Below, in pieces: positions 18,809-27,767 of a DNA stretch of 55,368 nt. The position numbers and the translations under genes were made by a program. Origin of the DNA: Moheibacter stercoris (GTDB taxonomy: Bacteria; Bacteroidota; Bacteroidia; Flavobacteriales; Weeksellaceae). The stretch's first letter is position 1. Each line of letters starts with the position of its first letter. The notes beneath the pieces are model-generated. The model had not been told where the DNA came from and did not search any database. It saw only the letters and a program-made list of their open reading frames with translations. The stretch covers positions 1 to 55,368 of the forward strand of contig NZ_JBEPMO010000016.1 of the NCBI RefSeq assembly GCF_040545805.1, read 5' to 3'.

Positions 18809-19171
18809 ATGTCAACAAATAAAAACAATGAAAGGATTTTCAAAATGGCGTTTTCAAGTGTTTATACGCACTATGTAAATAAGGTGGTATAGAAAGGACG
18901 AACGCAAGAAGAATTGCATCAAATTATATTTTGGTTGACGGGATATGATGAACTTAGGCTTCAAGAAATTCTTCAAAACCAAACAACCTTTGAAGACTTT
19001 TTTAAGAATGCTCCTTTACTCAATCCCAACGTTTCCAAAATAAAAGGTGTAATTTGCGGCTATCGTGTAGAAGAAATTGAAGATCCTTTGATGCAGAAAA
19101 TTCGCTATTTGGATAAATTAGTAGATGAATTGGCAAAAGGTAAAACCTTAGAGAAAATATTACGAACTTAA
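18809..19171 (+). pseudogene. DUF2200 protein gene interrupted by an in-frame TAG
   Basis: From ATG 18809 the frame gives MSTNKNNERIFKMAFSSVY, then HYVNKVV, a TAG stop at 18890-18892, then KGRTQEELHQIIFWLTGYDE in the same frame, continuing to a TAA at 19169-19171. The whole 120-codon span is a full-length DUF2200 protein; the stop falls in the segment that reads KAERKGRT in relatives. One base change would restore it, so the loss is recent or a sequencing error. The downstream part could be reinitiated at TTG 18914, but it would lack the conserved N-terminus. Confidence 0.8.
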
Positions 19172-19180
19172 CAACAAAAC

Positions 19181-19570
19181 ATGTTTCCATCTAATTTTAA
19201 ACGAATTATTGAAAATTATCTAAACGCCTACAATCAAATGGATGTAGAACGAATGATGGAAAATTTTGACCAAACGATAGAATTTGAACACCAAGTAGAT
19301 GGAAGAATTGTTTTGAAACTAACTGGATTTCGTGAATTTAAAGAACATGCAGAATTAGCAAAATCTATTTTTTTTAAGCGTAGACAAACACCTAGTAATT
19401 GGCAATTTGAAGGAACAACTGTTAAGGTTCAGATCCATTTCGAAGGAATTTTGGCTCAAGATTTACGAGACGATTTAAAATCAGGAGATGCGATGATAAT
19501 GCATGGCGAATCGGAATTTGTCTTCTTCCAGAATAAAATTATTCAAATTATAGACAGAACTAACTCATAG
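19181..19570 (+). CDS. NTF2/SnoaL-like protein
   Basis: A 129-aa cytosolic protein with the NTF2-like pattern: an N-terminal helix FKRIIENYLNAYNQMDVERM, a strand-rich middle and a final FVFFQNKIIQIIDRT strand. Such proteins form cone-shaped dimers and may be enzymes or binding proteins; none of the residues defines a reaction. It starts 9 bases after the broken DUF2200 gene, so the two were probably co-transcribed. Confidence 0.65.
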   Translation: MFPSNFKRIIENYLNAYNQMDVERMMENFDQTIEFEHQVDGRIVLKLTGFREFKEHAELAKSIFFKRRQTPSNWQFEGTTVKVQIHFEGILAQDLRDDLKSGDAMIMHGESEFVFFQNKIIQIIDRTNS

Positions 19571-19671
19571 GTATTTCAAAGTTCATTCCTCAACCCAAAT
19601 TCGCAGTTGATGAAATTTCAATAACAAGCATTCTGATTCTATCATAGATTTGATTTAAAATAATTTAAATC

Positions 19672-20832
19672 ATGAAAAAACATACTATTTCGATTTTTTT
19701 GAGTTTGTTCTTCTTGTTGTTTTTGGGAAGTTGTAGTTCTGACGACAATGCTGAAACACCAATCGAAGAGGACCCAATTGAAGAACCGATTGATACGCCA
19801 ATTTCTGGTTCGGCTCAAAAATTATTAACCAATCTAGATCAAAATGCTCAACAAGGAAATATTTTGATAGGTCATCAAGCAACAACCATTGCAGGTGTGG
19901 GATGGCGTTTATGGCAAATGCCCAATCATAGTGATTTCAAAGAAGTATCTGGGAAATTTCCAGCTTTGTACGGTTGGGAAATGTCTCCGAGACCCGATAA
20001 TCCAAATGAAACTTATGATTATGTGAGTTTTGATACAACGATGGATGAAGCAAAAAAAGCCTTTATGCGCGGTGGGGTCAACACATTTAGCATGCATCCC
20101 TACCGATTGGACAATCAAGGAAATTCTTGGGATGCAACGCCAGGTTTGGTAGCCAAAATGATTCCAGGCGGAAGTTTGCATGATCAATACAAAAATCTCT
20201 TGGACAAATATTACACTGAATTTTCCAAATTAAAATCCAATGATGGAAGTCCGATTCCTTTTATCTTTCGTCCCTATCACGAAGCCAATCACAATTGGTT
20301 TTGGTGGGGCTCAACTGCATCTTCAGATGCCGATTATAAAACATTGTTTCGATTTACGATTGAATATTTACGAAATAAAGGCTTGACCAATATGTTGGTT
20401 TGTTATGCACCAGGTTATTTTCAAAATGAATCGACTTTTATGGCGAGATACCCAGGAGATGATGTCGTAGACATACTTGGTTTCGATGGATATTATGGAA
20501 ATAACAATGGACATGGTACAGATTGGGTAACCTTGAAAAATCATTTAGGAATTTTAAAGTCCATTGGACAAGCCAAAAACAAACCGATAGTTTGGGCAGA
20601 AACAGGAGAATTAAATCTTACAACATCCAATTATTTTACCCAGCTTAATCAAGCCATTACAGAAGTTGGAGCGCCAGTTGCTTCCATTATGTTCTGGACA
20701 AATTATCAGAATACAGAATTTTACGTCCCATACGCAGGAATGAATAACAATGCTTTAAAACAAGATTTTATTCAATTTGTTCAAATGCCGAAATATCAAG
20801 CAGAAGGTGAACATATGAATTTGTATCAATAA
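19672..20832 (+). CDS. GH26 beta-mannanase-like lipoprotein
   Basis: A 386-aa lipoprotein with lipobox LGSC (about residue 21), an acidic Pro/Glu/Asp linker (25-45), then a GH26 (beta/alpha)8 barrel. The acid/base is Glu204 in RPYHEANHNWFWWG and the nucleophile Glu310 in WAETGE, both intact. It should cut beta-1,4-mannan at the cell surface. No SusCD pair or other glycan genes are nearby, so it is not part of a visible utilisation locus. Confidence 0.88.
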   Translation: MKKHTISIFLSLFFLLFLGSCSSDDNAETPIEEDPIEEPIDTPISGSAQKLLTNLDQNAQQGNILIGHQATTIAGVGWRLWQMPNHSDFKEVSGKFPALYGWEMSPRPDNPNETYDYVSFDTTMDEAKKAFMRGGVNTFSMHPYRLDNQGNSWDATPGLVAKMIPGGSLHDQYKNLLDKYYTEFSKLKSNDGSPIPFIFRPYHEANHNWFWWGSTASSDADYKTLFRFTIEYLRNKGLTNMLVCYAPGYFQNESTFMARYPGDDVVDILGFDGYYGNNNGHGTDWVTLKNHLGILKSIGQAKNKPIVWAETGELNLTTSNYFTQLNQAITEVGAPVASIMFWTNYQNTEFYVPYAGMNNNALKQDFIQFVQMPKYQAEGEHMNLYQ

Positions 20833-20905
20833 CCCTCATCAATTTTACTTAAAAGGAAATAGCGACTTTGTTATTTACTTTTTCTGTTTGTAGAAATTTT
20901 GGAAT

Positions 20906-20913
20906 TAGATTTG
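20906..20913 (+). promoter_or_regulatory. -7 box (TAGATTTG) upstream of the NTF2-like secreted protein
   Basis: An exact TAnnTTTG match, with its last base 36 bases upstream of the ATG at 20950, so this mRNA should carry a leader of roughly 30 bases, unlike the leaderless genes in this window. A TTTG about 15 bases upstream could serve as the -33 element but the spacing is shorter than usual. Confidence 0.5.
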
Positions 20914-20949
20914 TAAAGTAAATTACAGAATTCATAACACTAAAATTAT

Positions 20950-21414
20950 ATGAAAATAATCGCAAGTTTACTCTTGATGTTGAGTTTCGGAATCCTACAA
21001 GCCCAAAGTCTAGATGAAACAGAAATTCAAAAAACCATCGAACAAATGTTTCAAGATGTGTTTTCAAATTTAGATGAGAGGAAGATTCCAATCTATTTTA
21101 CAGAAGACGTTCAGATTTTTGAAAATGGTGAAATTTTTACGTTAGATTCGATTCAGCAATTTGTTCGAAATCAAAAAGCTATGTATCAGTCTGAAGAAAA
21201 CAAACAGCATCGATTTAACCGAATCAATGATTTTGATCTCCTAAGCACCAAGATCAAAGATAATCAAGCGATTATTGGGTTTTATCATACGGCAACTTTC
21301 ACGATGAATGATACGGAAATTGCCCAAATGAAATGGTTGGAAAGTGCGATTTTAGTTCGATCAAAAGACGGATGGAAAATAGAATTTTTACATTCCACAA
21401 TTCTGAAAAACTAA
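20950..21414 (+). CDS. Secreted NTF2-like protein (DUF4440/SnoaL type)
   Basis: A 154-aa protein with a signal peptide (ends ILQAQ, residue 19) and an NTF2-like domain: helix EIQKTIEQMFQDVFSNLD, strands around VQIFENGEIFTLDSI, and a C-terminal DGWKIEFLHSTIL strand, typical of DUF4440-type nutritional or calcium/calmodulin-dependent-kinase-association-like folds. Function unknown. It is probably transcribed alone from the box at 20906. Confidence 0.65.
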   Translation: MKIIASLLLMLSFGILQAQSLDETEIQKTIEQMFQDVFSNLDERKIPIYFTEDVQIFENGEIFTLDSIQQFVRNQKAMYQSEENKQHRFNRINDFDLLSTKIKDNQAIIGFYHTATFTMNDTEIAQMKWLESAILVRSKDGWKIEFLHSTILKN

Positions 21415-21482
21415 GTGGAATTTTTCGAAATTTCTGTAACAATTCAATCTAAATGAATACTTATTTATCAAACACTTTAATT

Positions 21483-22241
21483 ATGAGAAACATATTTTTT
21501 GCTTTTTCCTTGTTGATTGCTTTTGGGTTAAATGCTCAAAACAAAACGCAATTTATGGAAATTGACTACAGAATGGAAATGAAATTGGATGCGGAAGAAG
21601 TATTGAAAAATGTTCCTGCTGCATGGAGATCACAGGTTGAAGAACCTTTGCGTCAAGAAATCAAGAATGGAATTTTCATGGACTACAAATTGAAAACCAA
21701 TGGTTCTGAATCTGAATACAAATTACAAGAGAAAATCAACAATGATCAATCTCCTGCTGGTTTGATTCTAGCTCAAATGACGGCGATGGATAAAGAAGCT
21801 TTGTATAAAAACATAGCTGAGAAGTATTACTTAAAACCTATGAATGCTGGTAAATCCTATTTAATTAAGGAGGAATTAAGGGATTACAAATGGAAAATTT
21901 CAAAGGAATCGGCAGAAATTGCAGGTTTCCCAACTTACAAAGCGACTGGTGAGTTAAATGACTCTACTTCTATTGTTGCTTGGTACACCCCAAAATTAAC
22001 CATCAAAGATGGTCCAGACCGTGTTTGGGGATTGCCTGGATTGGTCTTAAAAGCGGAATTCAACATGGCAGGAACAGATATCATCATCGATGCTGTGAAA
22101 GTGGCGGTGAAGGAAGAAGAAATTAAAATTACCAAACCAACGAAAGGTGAAGTTGTGACCGAAGAAAAATTCATGGCCGACATGAAAGAACTTCAAGAAA
22201 AATACAAAGAAATGTACGGCGGTGGCGTAGATACAGAATAA
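21483..22241 (+). CDS. GLPGLI family protein
   Basis: A 252-aa secreted protein with signal peptide (ends GLNAQ) and the family-naming motif WGLPGLVL near residue 186. GLPGLI proteins are Bacteroidota-specific periplasmic or surface proteins; some neighbours in other genomes are TonB-dependent receptors, but none is present here. I start at ATG 21483 because it opens directly on the signal peptide; an in-frame ATG at 21453 would add ten residues. A strong terminator follows 3 bases after the stop. Confidence 0.85.
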   Translation: MRNIFFAFSLLIAFGLNAQNKTQFMEIDYRMEMKLDAEEVLKNVPAAWRSQVEEPLRQEIKNGIFMDYKLKTNGSESEYKLQEKINNDQSPAGLILAQMTAMDKEALYKNIAEKYYLKPMNAGKSYLIKEELRDYKWKISKESAEIAGFPTYKATGELNDSTSIVAWYTPKLTIKDGPDRVWGLPGLVLKAEFNMAGTDIIIDAVKVAVKEEEIKITKPTKGEVVTEEKFMADMKELQEKYKEMYGGGVDTE

Positions 22242-22244
22242 ATG

Positions 22245-22273
22245 AAAAAGCTCCGAATTTCGGAGCTTTTTTT
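22245..22273 (+). terminator. Terminator after the GLPGLI gene
   Basis: AAAAAGCTCCGAA pairs with TTCGGAGCTTTTT, followed by TTT. A strong rho-independent terminator. Confidence 0.9.
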
Positions 22274-22299
22274 ATGTAAATACTAGATTTTATTTTTAT

Positions 22300-22611
22300 T
22301 TAATCGATAGGACAACCTTGATTAAAAGGTGATCCATACAGAAGTGGACATTCATCTTTGTCGTCCATCACTCCGTCTAAATCGGTATCGGTTGATTTCA
22401 ATTGATCAATTTGACTCAATGTCAATTGATTGTTTTCGATAGGGCAACCCAAATTGAATATAGAACCGGCTTCATTTGGACAAGCATCACGCACATCATG
22501 TACTCCATCTAGGTCTGAATCCACCAATTTTTCATTTAGCTTTTGGGTAGAACAAGATGCAGTCAAAAATGCAATTAGTACTGTTATTAAAGTGAAATAT
22601 TTCAAAATCAA
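22300..22611 (-). CDS. Small lipoprotein with thrombospondin type 3 repeats
   Basis: A 103-aa lipoprotein with lipobox TASC (Cys20) and two thrombospondin type 3 calcium-binding repeats: DSDLDGVHDVRDACPNEAG and DTDLDGVMDDKDECPLLYG, each ending in NLGCPI or NQGCPI. These bind calcium and stiffen linkers in outer-membrane proteins. It sits just downstream of a large VIT-vWA-OmpA protein with the same repeat type, and may be a detached or partner copy (inference). Confidence 0.75.
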   Translation of the reverse strand: MILKYFTLITVLIAFLTASCSTQKLNEKLVDSDLDGVHDVRDACPNEAGSIFNLGCPIENNQLTLSQIDQLKSTDTDLDGVMDDKDECPLLYGSPFNQGCPID

Positions 22612-22653
22612 TAATTTAAAATTAGGTAGAAGTTGTTGTCATGCTTGTCAAAT

Positions 22654-24897
22654 TTAAGGAACAACTTTGAAAATCACACGACGATTCTCGAAATTCTTTT
22701 GATCATCACAAACCGTATGAGGACGACATTCTGGATGACGCAATTCTGTATCGCCTTTTCCTACAATGGTCAATTGGCTTACATTGACACCTTTTTCTTT
22801 CAAGTAATTTAAAACCGATTTTGCCCGATTCAAGGATAAATTATTATTGTATTCTGGCGTTCCAGCTGCATCGGTATGTCCTTCCACAATATATGTTTGA
22901 TTCGCTTGATTTTTGATGATTTCTGCTGCAGTATTCAATTTGTCGTAAAATTCTGACTTGATTTGGTAGGAATCGAAATCAAATTCAATTCCTTCAAACA
23001 TTCGGTTAATTTCAGAGGTAATTTTCTCTTCTTTGGTTCTTGGACAACCTTTTCGATCAATCGTTCCTTTATCAAACGGACATTCATCATGCGTATTGGG
23101 AATTCGGTCAAAATCGGAATCGAAATCATTCTGAAATGTCAAAGAATTAAACGGATTTTCATACAAAGAATCTTTGCGACCTTTGTTTCCATTATTATTG
23201 TTGTATCCTTCTTGAATAAAGGAAGTATATGGCGTTGCAATGTTCATCTCCTCACCTATTCTGATGATTTGATTTCTAAATTTCCCATCATCATAACAAC
23301 GTTTGCCACAACGTTCTTCTTCTTGCAACAGAAATTCAATTTTTTCCTTTGCCCATACCAATTTTAAGATGGATAATTCATCATTTTTTGTTTGAGAGGG
23401 CAATCGAAATTCTTCGCGATAATTCTCTTCCCCATTGATTCCTGTTAAAATCAACTTCGGATCGCGCATACCACTACATTCCTTGCTCACAAAACTAGAA
23501 GATTCGCTTGATAAAAATCCTTTGAACTGATTGGGATAAGTTTCTTGCAAATTCAATTCTTTGGACTGAACTTCTATGTGGCGTAGCAAAGGCGTTCGAA
23601 TCAAATTAAAAAATTTCATCATTTCCACTTCAGCTTCTAATTGTTCTGTAATCAAAACCGATTCGGTTCCCATCGCATTGGACAATTGTTGGATGGTTCT
23701 ACGATCAACATCATAGCCAATTCCAAAACAGAAATATTGCGCAAATTTCAAATTCGATTTCAAATTCAAATACAAGGTTCGATCCTCCATCAATTTACCA
23801 TCTGTCACCAAAACCACAACACGATTGTAGGAAGCATCGGGTTTGTAGGAATAAACCTTTTGAAGCGCATCGCTGATTTTGGTTTTCCCAGTTCCTTTTT
23901 GTTGATTGATGGCTTGAATAGCCAAATCGATGTTTTCTGGCGTTGCATAAACCGATTGACTGGAAAAGAAATCGCTTCCTCCTGCGAAAAATAAAATATT
24001 GAATTTCTCTTCGGGTTTTAAATCATATAAAATTCTCGTGACCAATTCTTTGGAGGTTTCGATGGGAAATCCTTGCATAGAACCTGAAATATCCATCACA
24101 AAAACATATTCTCTTGGCGCAATTTGTTCGGGATCGATAACTTTTGGAGGTTCTACTACTCCCAAAATATAACGGCAACCCTTGTCTTCATACACCAACA
24201 TTCCAGCGTCAGCTTGATCTCCTCGCGTATGAAATTTTAGTTGAATAGGAGAATTCCAATCCTTTCCAGCATACTGTATTTCTTGGTATTTACTCGAAAC
24301 CGATTTGATTTTGGCATCAGCCAGATTGATTTCTGTATCAAAAATAGGCGTCGGACTGATGATATTGATTTGTGAATGTGTTTTTTCTAGTTCCAAGTCG
24401 TAAGAATCTGAAATAAAGGATGGAATATTTAAAAACTTCCATTCTGCTTCTTTTTCCAAATTCTGCATATATTTCAAGACCACTTTTACTTCTTCATTTT
24501 GCGGAAGATCTTTAAGCGTTAATTTGATGAAATGGGAATCTGCGCTATGATTGAGTTGGATTTTTTTTCCTTTTTTGTTTTCGGCTAAAACTTGTTTCCT
24601 TATGTTGTCCATATTTCGAATATCCATTGAAAGAATTTTATTCGGATAATAGACCATCAATTCATACAAAGAAGTTTCGGTTGAAACCGGAAACAAATAG
24701 GATGCTGTTTGGGTTTCGCTTGCACGAAAAGATTGATACAATCGTACATCTGCAGTGGTACCAATCACATTAATTTCCAAATTTTGTGAAGTCAAACTAA
24801 CCTTTCCAGTTTCGGAAACAAACTGAGGAATAAGTTTTTCTTGCCCTAAAAGAAAAATTCCTAGCAAAAACAGTAAGAGAGAGAAATTCGTTTTCAT
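22654..24897 (-). CDS. VIT-vWA protein with TSP3 repeat and OmpA-like C-terminus
   Basis: A 747-aa exported protein with an unusual chain of domains: signal peptide (about 1-18), VIT domain (about 25-150), a von Willebrand A domain with the MIDAS motif DISGSM (near 270), a thrombospondin type 3 repeat (DFDSDFDRIPNTHDECPFD, near 605), and an OmpA/MotB peptidoglycan-binding domain (IVEGHTDAAGTPEYN, SLNRAKSV, final FENRRVIF). It is anchored to peptidoglycan and presents a metal-dependent adhesion domain. The start at 24897 gives a clean signal peptide, preferred over an ATG 9 bases upstream. Confidence 0.82.
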   Translation of the reverse strand: MKTNFSLLLFLLGIFLLGQEKLIPQFVSETGKVSLTSQNLEINVIGTTADVRLYQSFRASETQTASYLFPVSTETSLYELMVYYPNKILSMDIRNMDNIRKQVLAENKKGKKIQLNHSADSHFIKLTLKDLPQNEEVKVVLKYMQNLEKEAEWKFLNIPSFISDSYDLELEKTHSQINIISPTPIFDTEINLADAKIKSVSSKYQEIQYAGKDWNSPIQLKFHTRGDQADAGMLVYEDKGCRYILGVVEPPKVIDPEQIAPREYVFVMDISGSMQGFPIETSKELVTRILYDLKPEEKFNILFFAGGSDFFSSQSVYATPENIDLAIQAINQQKGTGKTKISDALQKVYSYKPDASYNRVVVLVTDGKLMEDRTLYLNLKSNLKFAQYFCFGIGYDVDRRTIQQLSNAMGTESVLITEQLEAEVEMMKFFNLIRTPLLRHIEVQSKELNLQETYPNQFKGFLSSESSSFVSKECSGMRDPKLILTGINGEENYREEFRLPSQTKNDELSILKLVWAKEKIEFLLQEEERCGKRCYDDGKFRNQIIRIGEEMNIATPYTSFIQEGYNNNNGNKGRKDSLYENPFNSLTFQNDFDSDFDRIPNTHDECPFDKGTIDRKGCPRTKEEKITSEINRMFEGIEFDFDSYQIKSEFYDKLNTAAEIIKNQANQTYIVEGHTDAAGTPEYNNNLSLNRAKSVLNYLKEKGVNVSQLTIVGKGDTELRHPECRPHTVCDDQKNFENRRVIFKVVP

Positions 24898-25000
24898 ACC
24901 TAGCAAACCTTTCGCAAGGTACTTAAAATTGACCTATTTCATATAGAAATTAAAATTTGGAAAGGAATTTGTTTATAATTTTGCCTGTTAAATTAAGGTT

Positions 25001-25867
25001 ATGCAATTTGAATTTTCACAGGTAGAAAGACTGTCCAATATTTCAGCTAAAGATTTTCAAAATCTGTATGTTAAACCTCAAAAACCCGTAGTAGTCGAGA
25101 ATCTCATTCAGGATTGGCCCGCTTATGAAAAATGGAATTTTGACTACTTGAAAAAAGTTGCCGGAGATAAAATCGTTCCCTTGTACAACAACGATCCTGT
25201 TGATTATTCCAAAAAAGTGAATGAACCAGTCGCTCGTATGAAAATGAGCGAATACATTGATTTGATGAATCAAGGACCAACCGATTTACGCATCTTTTTG
25301 TATAATTTGATGAAAGAAGTTCCAGAACTTCAAAGCGATTATCAATTGCCAGATTTGGGATTGAATTTGTTCAAAAGTCTTCCTATGTTATTTTTTGGAG
25401 GTGAAGGATCCAATGTCTTCATGCATTATGATATTGATTTGGCCAATATTTTACATTTTCATTTTGCTGGTAAAAAGCGATGCATCATCGTACCACCCGA
25501 TCAAACTAAGTACATGTACAAAATCCCTTATTCGGTTATATGTCGAGAAGACATCGATTTTGACAATCCCGATTTTGAAAAATGGCCAGCTTTGAAACAT
25601 GTGAAGCCCATGGTTACTGATTTGGAACATGGTCAAATGCTATATATGCCTGAAGGTTGGTGGCATTATATGAAGTATATTACGCCTGGATTTTCCATGA
25701 GTTTGCGTTCTCTTGCGCATAAACCTAAAAATTTATCGGAAGCAGTTTACAACATCTTTATCATGCGTAATTATGATAATTTGATGCGTAAAATGAAAGG
25801 TCAAAATTGGATTGAATGGAAAAATGAAAAAGCCATTTCAAGAACCAACAAACGCGTATCTGCCTAA
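25001..25867 (+). CDS. Cupin-like (JmjC-domain) Fe(II)/2-oxoglutarate hydroxylase
   Basis: A 288-aa protein of the cupin_8/JmjC family. The iron-binding triad is visible as H142-x-D144 (FMHYDID) and H222 (GWWHYM), and the PKPVVVENLIQDWPA-like opening (residues 28-40) is typical. Relatives hydroxylate protein or tRNA side chains; the target here is unknown. A TAATTTTG -7 box lies about 22 bases upstream. lptB follows 42 bases downstream. Confidence 0.8.
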   Translation: MQFEFSQVERLSNISAKDFQNLYVKPQKPVVVENLIQDWPAYEKWNFDYLKKVAGDKIVPLYNNDPVDYSKKVNEPVARMKMSEYIDLMNQGPTDLRIFLYNLMKEVPELQSDYQLPDLGLNLFKSLPMLFFGGEGSNVFMHYDIDLANILHFHFAGKKRCIIVPPDQTKYMYKIPYSVICREDIDFDNPDFEKWPALKHVKPMVTDLEHGQMLYMPEGWWHYMKYITPGFSMSLRSLAHKPKNLSEAVYNIFIMRNYDNLMRKMKGQNWIEWKNEKAISRTNKRVSA

Positions 25868-25896
25868 GCTTTTTTGAATCAGAATAGAAAAACAAT

Positions 25897-25904
25897 TATC
25901 TTTG
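25897..25904 (+). promoter_or_regulatory. -7 box (TATCTTTG) of lptB
   Basis: An exact TAnnTTTG match ending 5 bases before ATG 25910. It supports the short start over a TTG at 25874 and predicts a near-leaderless mRNA. Confidence 0.55.
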
Positions 25905-25909
25905 ACCCA

Positions 25910-26644
25910 ATGGGAATCGTATTAAAAGGAGAAAATTTGGTAAAGGACTACGGCAGCAAGCACGTAGTGAAAAATGTTTCATTTTCTGTAGAGCAAGGAG
26001 AAATCATTGGTTTACTAGGCCCTAATGGAGCAGGAAAAACCACTTCTTTTTATATGATTGTTGGTTTGGTCAAAGCAACTTCTGGAAAAGTTTCTTTGGA
26101 TAAATTGGACATTACGAACGATGCCATGTACAAACGAGCTCAAAAAGGAATCGGTTATTTGGCACAGGAAGCATCTGTATTTCGTAAGTTATCGGTTGAA
26201 GACAACATTAAATCTGTCTTGCAATTCACCAAATTATCCAAAGCACAACAACAAAAGAAAACCGACGAATTGATCGAGGAATTCAGCTTAGAACATGTGC
26301 GCAAAAATCGTGGAGATTTATTGTCGGGAGGTGAACGTCGCCGTACCGAAATTGCGCGATGTTTGGCAACCGAACCCAAATTTATTTTGCTGGACGAACC
26401 TTTTGCGGGCGTTGACCCAATTGCGGTTGAGGATATTCAAAAAATCGTTCGTTCGTTGAAACATAAGAACATCGGGATTTTAATCACCGACCACAATGTA
26501 TCGCAAACCTTGGCGATTACAGACAAAACCTATATCATGTTTGAAGGGAAAATCCTGAAAGAAGGTTCTCCTGAAGAATTGGCCAATGACAAAGATGTTC
26601 GTCGTGTCTATTTGGGAGAGAATTTTACATTTCAACAGATTTAA
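25910..26644 (+). CDS. lptB: Lipopolysaccharide export ABC ATPase LptB
   Basis: A 244-aa ABC ATPase with Walker A GPNGAGKT (37-44), Q-loop YLAQEAS, signature LLSGGERRR and Walker B ILLDEPFAGVDP. The signature LSGGERRR, the FAGVDP box and the tail VYLGENF are specific to LptB, which powers LPS transfer from the inner membrane to the LptA bridge. It is separated from lptF/G/C genes, as is common in Bacteroidota. Confidence 0.92.
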   Translation: MGIVLKGENLVKDYGSKHVVKNVSFSVEQGEIIGLLGPNGAGKTTSFYMIVGLVKATSGKVSLDKLDITNDAMYKRAQKGIGYLAQEASVFRKLSVEDNIKSVLQFTKLSKAQQQKKTDELIEEFSLEHVRKNRGDLLSGGERRRTEIARCLATEPKFILLDEPFAGVDPIAVEDIQKIVRSLKHKNIGILITDHNVSQTLAITDKTYIMFEGKILKEGSPEELANDKDVRRVYLGENFTFQQI

Positions 26645-26660
26645 AAGAATCTATTCAAAG

Positions 26661-27635
26661 CTAACTCAATCGCATACCATATTTTTCACGATAAGCTGTC
26701 GGAGTTAATCCTGTAAAGGTTTTGAAAAGATTTCGGAAGTTTTTCATATCGTTGTATCCAGTAGAAACCATCACGTCTACAATGTCTTTATTGGTCGTTT
26801 CCAAAAGATTCTTAGCCGCTTCAATTTTCGTTTTTTGCAAATAGCGAATCGGTGTCAAACCAGTAGATTGTTTGAATCGACGAATGATATTTCGTTTACT
26901 GGAAGGAATTTCTTCTAGTGCTTCTTCCAAATTTTTGATTTCGAAATACTTTTCTTGAATCAACAATTGAATTCGTCTTACCAAATCATCTGATTCCACC
27001 AAATTCGGTCGAAATTGATCAAAATACAATTGATTATCACGATCCAAATCAATGGCAAATGCTTTGGCAATTCGTAAAGCAATTTCGCGTCCAAAAAATT
27101 TCTGAACAATGAATAATTTCAAATGAAAGGAACTAGTTGCTCCACCACTAGTGAAAATTCTAGAATCTTCTGTTATGATGGCTTCTGGTTTCAACGCTAC
27201 ATCTGGAAAGGCTTCACTAAAACCCGAAATTCCATCGACATGAGTCGTAGCTTGTTTACCATTTAGCAAACCTGAGGCTGCAAGTAAAAATGATCCGGTA
27301 CACAAACTCATCAAATGAGCACCTTGTTGGTATTGTTGAGCCATAAAAGGAATAAAATTGACATTCATAGAAATATTGGATTTCATATCATAACTCGAAA
27401 ATGCTGGAATGATTAAGATATTCAAGGATTCTATCGTTTCCGCCAATTGTTTGTAGGGAATTCCTGGATAATCCTTTTCAAAAGGATGCTTTTGCTCCAT
27501 CCCAATTAAAATCAATTCCAATTGCTCAGAAGAGCTTTGTTCTGACAGAAATCTTTTGGTCATATCAAAAAAGTCTAAAGCTGCCACCAAGCTAAGCAAT
27601 CTTCTATTTTCTGTAACTAAAAATCCAATTTTCAT
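26661..27635 (-). CDS. GlxA-family AraC transcriptional regulator (DJ-1/PfpI plus HTH)
   Basis: A 324-aa regulator with an N-terminal DJ-1/PfpI-like domain (about 1-190, with LCTGSFLLAASG around the nucleophile-elbow cysteine) and a C-terminal AraC DNA-binding domain (about 220-320, with GLTPIRYLQKTKIEAAK and TGYNDMKNFRNLFKTFTGLTP). It is divergent from the small-gene cluster starting at 27768. An inverted repeat between them at 27670-27688 is a plausible operator, so this protein probably controls that cluster, itself, or both. The start at 27635 is the ATG opening on the DJ-1 strand. Confidence 0.85.
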   Translation of the reverse strand: MKIGFLVTENRRLLSLVAALDFFDMTKRFLSEQSSSEQLELILIGMEQKHPFEKDYPGIPYKQLAETIESLNILIIPAFSSYDMKSNISMNVNFIPFMAQQYQQGAHLMSLCTGSFLLAASGLLNGKQATTHVDGISGFSEAFPDVALKPEAIITEDSRIFTSGGATSSFHLKLFIVQKFFGREIALRIAKAFAIDLDRDNQLYFDQFRPNLVESDDLVRRIQLLIQEKYFEIKNLEEALEEIPSSKRNIIRRFKQSTGLTPIRYLQKTKIEAAKNLLETTNKDIVDVMVSTGYNDMKNFRNLFKTFTGLTPTAYREKYGMRLS

Positions 27636-27669
27636 TTTGTTTTCAATTTTGTCATTTTTAACCCCTAAA

Positions 27670-27688
27670 CATGGCAGAAATTGCCATG
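27670..27688. promoter_or_regulatory. Candidate operator: inverted repeat CATGGCA-N5-TGCCATG
   Basis: CATGGCAgaaatTGCCATG is a perfect 7-bp inverted repeat with a 5-base spacer. It lies in the 132-base gap between the divergent AraC regulator (start 27635) and the SRPBCC gene (start 27768), the position expected for an operator. Binding by the regulator is inferred. Confidence 0.5.
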
Positions 27689-27767
27689 ACAAGTCTAAGG
27701 ATTTTTTCTGAATTTTGAAGTAGAAATAAATATTTTCAATACCTTTAATAGAATTAATTCGCTCATT

